7,832 nt of DNA from positions 1,133 through 8,964 of the forward strand of contig DEBW01000199.1 of NCBI GenBank assembly GCA_002348905.1, read 5' to 3'. The notes under the pieces were generated by a model. That model did not search any database, was not told the origin of the DNA, and saw only the letters and a list, made by a program, of their open reading frames with translations. Shown here piece after piece: positions 4,983 to 7,832 of this stretch. Source of the DNA: Ruminococcus flavefaciens (lineage in GTDB: Bacteria > Bacillota > Clostridia > Oscillospirales > Ruminococcaceae). The number at the start of each line of letters is the position of its first letter. Position 1 is the stretch's first letter. Both the position numbers and the translations under genes were made by a program.

Positions 4983-7693
4983 TGGATAAGATACTCAGTA
5001 AACGACTTCTGCGTGATTTAAAGGCAAATTTCGGAAGATATCTTGCTTTGCTTCTTCTGATAATAATGGGAATTTATCTTGTGGTTTCGATAGTCGGTTC
5101 AGCAGAGATGATAATGCAGGAAACTGAAAATCGCAAGTCAATAAACATGGTGGAGGACGGACAGTTTACCGTTTTTGTACCGCTTTCAGAAGATGATATA
5201 TCCGAGCTGACAGCAGACGGCACTCAGATAGAGTCTATGTTCTTTCTTGACCTTAAAACAGATGATAACGCAACTCTTCGTATGTTCAGAAACAGGGAGA
5301 ATATCAATCTCATACAGCTTGATGAGGGCAGACTTGCAGAAAAAAACGGCGAGGCTGTAATTGAAAAGGGCTATGCTTCAGCACATGAACTTCATGTTGG
5401 TGACAACATAAAGGCTGGCGGAACAGATTTCACTATTACGGGTGTTGGTTCTGTTCCCGATTACGATATGTGCGTTGCCAATTTCAGTGATACCGCTGTT
5501 GAAAGAAGTTCGTTCGGATTGATTTTTACAACTGTTCAACAGTATGATGAATTGAAATCAGCAGGCGGACTTAATGCAGAGGAGTACACCTATGCATACC
5601 GTCTCGGAAATACAACGAATGATGAGCTTAAAGATAGAGTTAGAAGTATAAAGATCACACCAGAACAGGTTGAGGATAAATATTTTCGTGAAACTATCGA
5701 CGAAATACTTGATGAACGCAATGAGATAGAGGACGGTGTAAATGAGCTTAATGACGGCTCAAAGGAAATTTCCGACGGACTTGAAGAATTAAGCAGTCAC
5801 AGTTCTGATCTGCGTGAATCGGCAGATAAACTGTTTGAGGGATATCTTGCACAGTCAAATTCATCCCTTGCGGCAATGGGACAGAAAATCACCTTAACAG
5901 AAGAAAATTATCACGATACCCTTGAAACAATTATAGCAGCAACTCACTCTGAGCAGCTTTCCACACTGATGAAAAGCCTTGATGAAATATACAAGTTCAG
6001 AAACGGAATATATGAATATACCGAGGGAGCAGATTCTGTATCTGAAGGTTCGAAAAAGCTTGCAGACGGTGTGAAAGAACTGAAAAATAAAACAGACGAG
6101 CTTCTTGACGAGATATTTGAAATTGATATTGAAAACCTTACTTCATTTGTTACTGCCGAAGATAATATCCGTATTGAAGGTGCAGCAGGGGATATGGTAA
6201 TGGATAAGAATGCAGGACTTATTGCAGGAATTATTATTCTTGCATTGTTTGCCTATGTTATATCTGTATTCGTAGTTCATCAGATCGAACAGGAACAAAG
6301 TGTTATAGGTGCTTTATATGCACTTGGCGTGAAGAAGAAAAATCTCATGCTACATTATATAACAATGCCTACGCTTATAGCTTTTATAGCAGGTGCGATA
6401 GGAGCAGGGCTTGGATTCTCACCGATAGGAGTAGGTTCACAGGCACAGGATTCATACAACTATTTCTCGCTTCCCGAATTTGATACGGTATATCCGCCTT
6501 ATCTTATTGCCTATGCGATAATTCTGCCGCCTGTGATATGTGCTGTTGTGAATGCTGTAGTCATCAATAAAAAGCTTTCACGTACAGCGCTGTCCCTTAT
6601 GAAAAATGAGCAATCGGCAGGCAGTTACAAGCAGTTTGCGCTGAAAACAAAAAGCTTTCCGAAAATGTTTGCTATACGCCAGTTAGTGAGAGAATCTCGT
6701 TCAGCTATAACAATGGTGTGCGGTATGCTTGTGTCCATAATGGTCATTATGCTTGGACTTGACTGTTATGTTATGTGCTGCAGCGTCAGGGACTATACTG
6801 TTAGCGACACTAAATATGAATATCAGTATTTATATAAATATCCCGAAAAAACAGTTCCCGATGGCGGAGAGGCGGCATATATTGAAACTCTCAGTACAGA
6901 CTGCATGGGATATACACTTGATGTGACTGTTATAGGTATTGACGCTAAGAGCAAATATTTTGATGCCAGACCCGAAAAAGGAAAAACAAAAGCTGTTATC
7001 AACTCGTCACTTGTGGAGCGTTATGGCTACAAAGTGGGGGACAGAGTAGTTTTCAGCGACTTTGCAGCAGATGCGGATTACAGCTTTACCGTGACCGATA
7101 TCAGCGATTATTCCGTTGGATTTACTATATTTATGGACATTGGCAGTATGCGTGAGCTTTTCAGTCAGGACGAGGATTATTTCAATACTGTCTACTCCGA
7201 TAAAAAGCTTGATATTGACGATGGAAGACTTTATTCCATAACAACAAAGGAAGACATAGAGAGGAGCGCAAGCGTATTTGTAAAGCTGATGTTCTCACTT
7301 GTTTCAACTCTTATTATTGCAGGAACAGTTGTATTCTGTGTGGTTATGTATCTTATGCTTGGCGTAATGATAGACAGGTCAGCAATGGGAATATCACTTA
7401 TCAAGATATTCGGCTATCGTCCGAAAGAGATAAGGTCGTTGTATCTCAACGGAAACCTTATTGTAGTCGCTTTGGGTGCGGCGATAGCTGTTCCTCTTGC
7501 CAAAAAGGCGATGGATTTGATATTCCCGAGCTTTATCCCTAATGTTGCGTGTTCTATGAAACTTGCATTTCCGTGGTATCTCTACGTGATAATATACTGT
7601 GCAGTTATTATCGTATATGCAGTCATAAACAGAATACTTGTTGGAAAGATAAAAAAGATATCTCCTGCTGAGATACTAAAGAACAGAGAATAA
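4982..7693 (+). CDS. FtsX-like ABC transporter permease with large coiled-coil extracytoplasmic domain
   Basis: A 903-residue permease with about eight membrane segments: 20-41, 412-433, 461-480, 507-528, 575-596, 768-792, 822-842 and 863-884. Two FtsX domains lie at about 412-540 (with QSVIGALYALGVKKKNL, 439-455) and 768-900 (with MGISLIKIFGYRPKEI, 802-817, and the family ending ISPAEILKNRE). Between TM1 and TM2 is a domain of roughly 370 residues. Its first part (about 60-225) is beta-rich and MacB-PCD-like. Residues 236-285 and 340-380 form charged heptad helices with repeated DG (DGVNELNDGSKEISDGLEEL), probably a paired coiled coil, with a linker of about 55 residues between. A second extracytoplasmic domain spans about 600-765. 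GGAGGA (4969-4974) lies 7 bases before the ATG. Architecture implies an exporter or mechanotransmission-type transporter rather than an importer; the substrate is unknown. A terminator-like hairpin follows. Confidence 0.93.
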   Translation: MDKILSKRLLRDLKANFGRYLALLLLIIMGIYLVVSIVGSAEMIMQETENRKSINMVEDGQFTVFVPLSEDDISELTADGTQIESMFFLDLKTDDNATLRMFRNRENINLIQLDEGRLAEKNGEAVIEKGYASAHELHVGDNIKAGGTDFTITGVGSVPDYDMCVANFSDTAVERSSFGLIFTTVQQYDELKSAGGLNAEEYTYAYRLGNTTNDELKDRVRSIKITPEQVEDKYFRETIDEILDERNEIEDGVNELNDGSKEISDGLEELSSHSSDLRESADKLFEGYLAQSNSSLAAMGQKITLTEENYHDTLETIIAATHSEQLSTLMKSLDEIYKFRNGIYEYTEGADSVSEGSKKLADGVKELKNKTDELLDEIFEIDIENLTSFVTAEDNIRIEGAAGDMVMDKNAGLIAGIIILALFAYVISVFVVHQIEQEQSVIGALYALGVKKKNLMLHYITMPTLIAFIAGAIGAGLGFSPIGVGSQAQDSYNYFSLPEFDTVYPPYLIAYAIILPPVICAVVNAVVINKKLSRTALSLMKNEQSAGSYKQFALKTKSFPKMFAIRQLVRESRSAITMVCGMLVSIMVIMLGLDCYVMCCSVRDYTVSDTKYEYQYLYKYPEKTVPDGGEAAYIETLSTDCMGYTLDVTVIGIDAKSKYFDARPEKGKTKAVINSSLVERYGYKVGDRVVFSDFAADADYSFTVTDISDYSVGFTIFMDIGSMRELFSQDEDYFNTVYSDKKLDIDDGRLYSITTKEDIERSASVFVKLMFSLVSTLIIAGTVVFCVVMYLMLGVMIDRSAMGISLIKIFGYRPKEIRSLYLNGNLIVVALGAAIAVPLAKKAMDLIFPSFIPNVACSMKLAFPWYLYVIIYCAVIIVYAVINRILVGKIKKISPAEILKNRE

Positions 7694-7725
7694 ATTTAAA
7701 GTTTATCGGATAATCCTTATAATTG

Positions 7726-7769
7726 AAGAAAAATGTCGGAAATATGATCTCCGACACTGTTCTTGTTTT
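7726..7769 (+). terminator. terminator-like hairpin after the permease gene
   Basis: TGTCGGA (7734-7740) pairs exactly with TCCGACA (7750-7756) around a 9-base loop, and AAGAA (7726-7730) pairs with TTCTT (7760-7764) below a 3-by-3 internal loop that can hold one A-T pair. GTTTT (7765-7769) follows. The T run is short, so termination may be modest, but its place 32 bases after the permease stop fits the end of the operon. Confidence 0.6.
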
Positions 7770-7832
7770 GCCCGACATGGGCACAATCTAACGGGTGAAA
7801 GTCCCGAATACGCCCAGATAGTGGGAAGTGTA
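7766..7832 (+). mobile_element. probable 5' end of a group II intron (domain I), cut by the window edge
   Basis: The last 60 or so bases carry no ORF but show a run of features I recognise from bacterial group II intron 5' regions. A small hairpin pairs GCCC (7770-7773) with GGGC (7779-7782). It is followed by AATCTAACGGGTGAAAGTCC, where CGGG (7792-7795) pairs with CCCG (7803-7806), and then by CGCCCAGATAGTGGGAAGTG. The ribozyme body, reverse transcriptase ORF and 3' end would lie beyond the window. The usual 5' splice motif GUGYG is not seen; the bases just before the first hairpin are GTTTTG, so the exact boundary is uncertain. It sits immediately after a terminator-like hairpin. The class (C or another) cannot be set from this fragment. 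Confidence 0.68.

Noticed and set aside
7694..7725. Possible small promoter or hairpin in the AT-rich stretch after the permease stop
   Set aside because: GGAT-A-ATCC is too short to be a stable stem and no -35/-10 pair with acceptable spacing is present.

Overview
The window looks like a chromosomal segment of a Gram-positive Clostridia bacterium, probably a gut Ruminococcus-like Oscillospiraceae or Lachnospiraceae member. This is inferred from AGGAGG-type ribosome binding sites, moderately AT-rich sequence, a sigma-A type promoter, an LPXTG sorting signal and the type of ECF and FtsX transporters present. No species can be named from sequence alone. All genes lie on the + strand.

Region 1 (1-3503) is the 3' part of a tightly packed operon whose promoter lies upstream of the window. 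In order it holds: a left-truncated alpha/beta hydrolase of the hormone-sensitive-lipase type; an orphan MptD/Trep_Strep-type ECF transporter S component (ATGA overlap); a soluble class I SAM methyltransferase; a CopZ-like heavy-metal-associated (HMA) protein; a second methyltransferase with an N-terminal membrane hairpin; and a small membrane protein whose C-terminus has been replaced by, or evolved into, an LPQTG cell-wall sorting signal. A strong intrinsic terminator closes the unit. Uptake component, metal-binding protein, two methyltransferases and an esterase-like hydrolase together suggest handling or modification of a small molecule, possibly metal-related. The substrate cannot be read from the sequence.

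Region 2 (3530-7769) is a self-contained regulator plus ABC-transporter unit. A sigma-A promoter with an exact 17-bp spacer and an extended -10 drives a TetR-family repressor gene. A 30-bp near-perfect palindrome made of two tandem 11-bp dyads overlaps the -10 and start site, a textbook arrangement for autorepression. After tetR, a hairpin with a T-rich tail and a possible internal promoter precede a MacB/LolD-type ATPase gene and a 903-residue FtsX-type permease gene, which overlap by one base. The permease has a large extracytoplasmic domain with DG-containing heptad repeats. The pair is probably an exporter or envelope-stress transporter that the TetR protein controls.

Region 3 (7726-7832) holds a terminator-like hairpin after the permease, followed at once by what appears to be the 5' end of a group II intron that runs off the right edge. 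Its 5' boundary does not show the usual GUGYG start.
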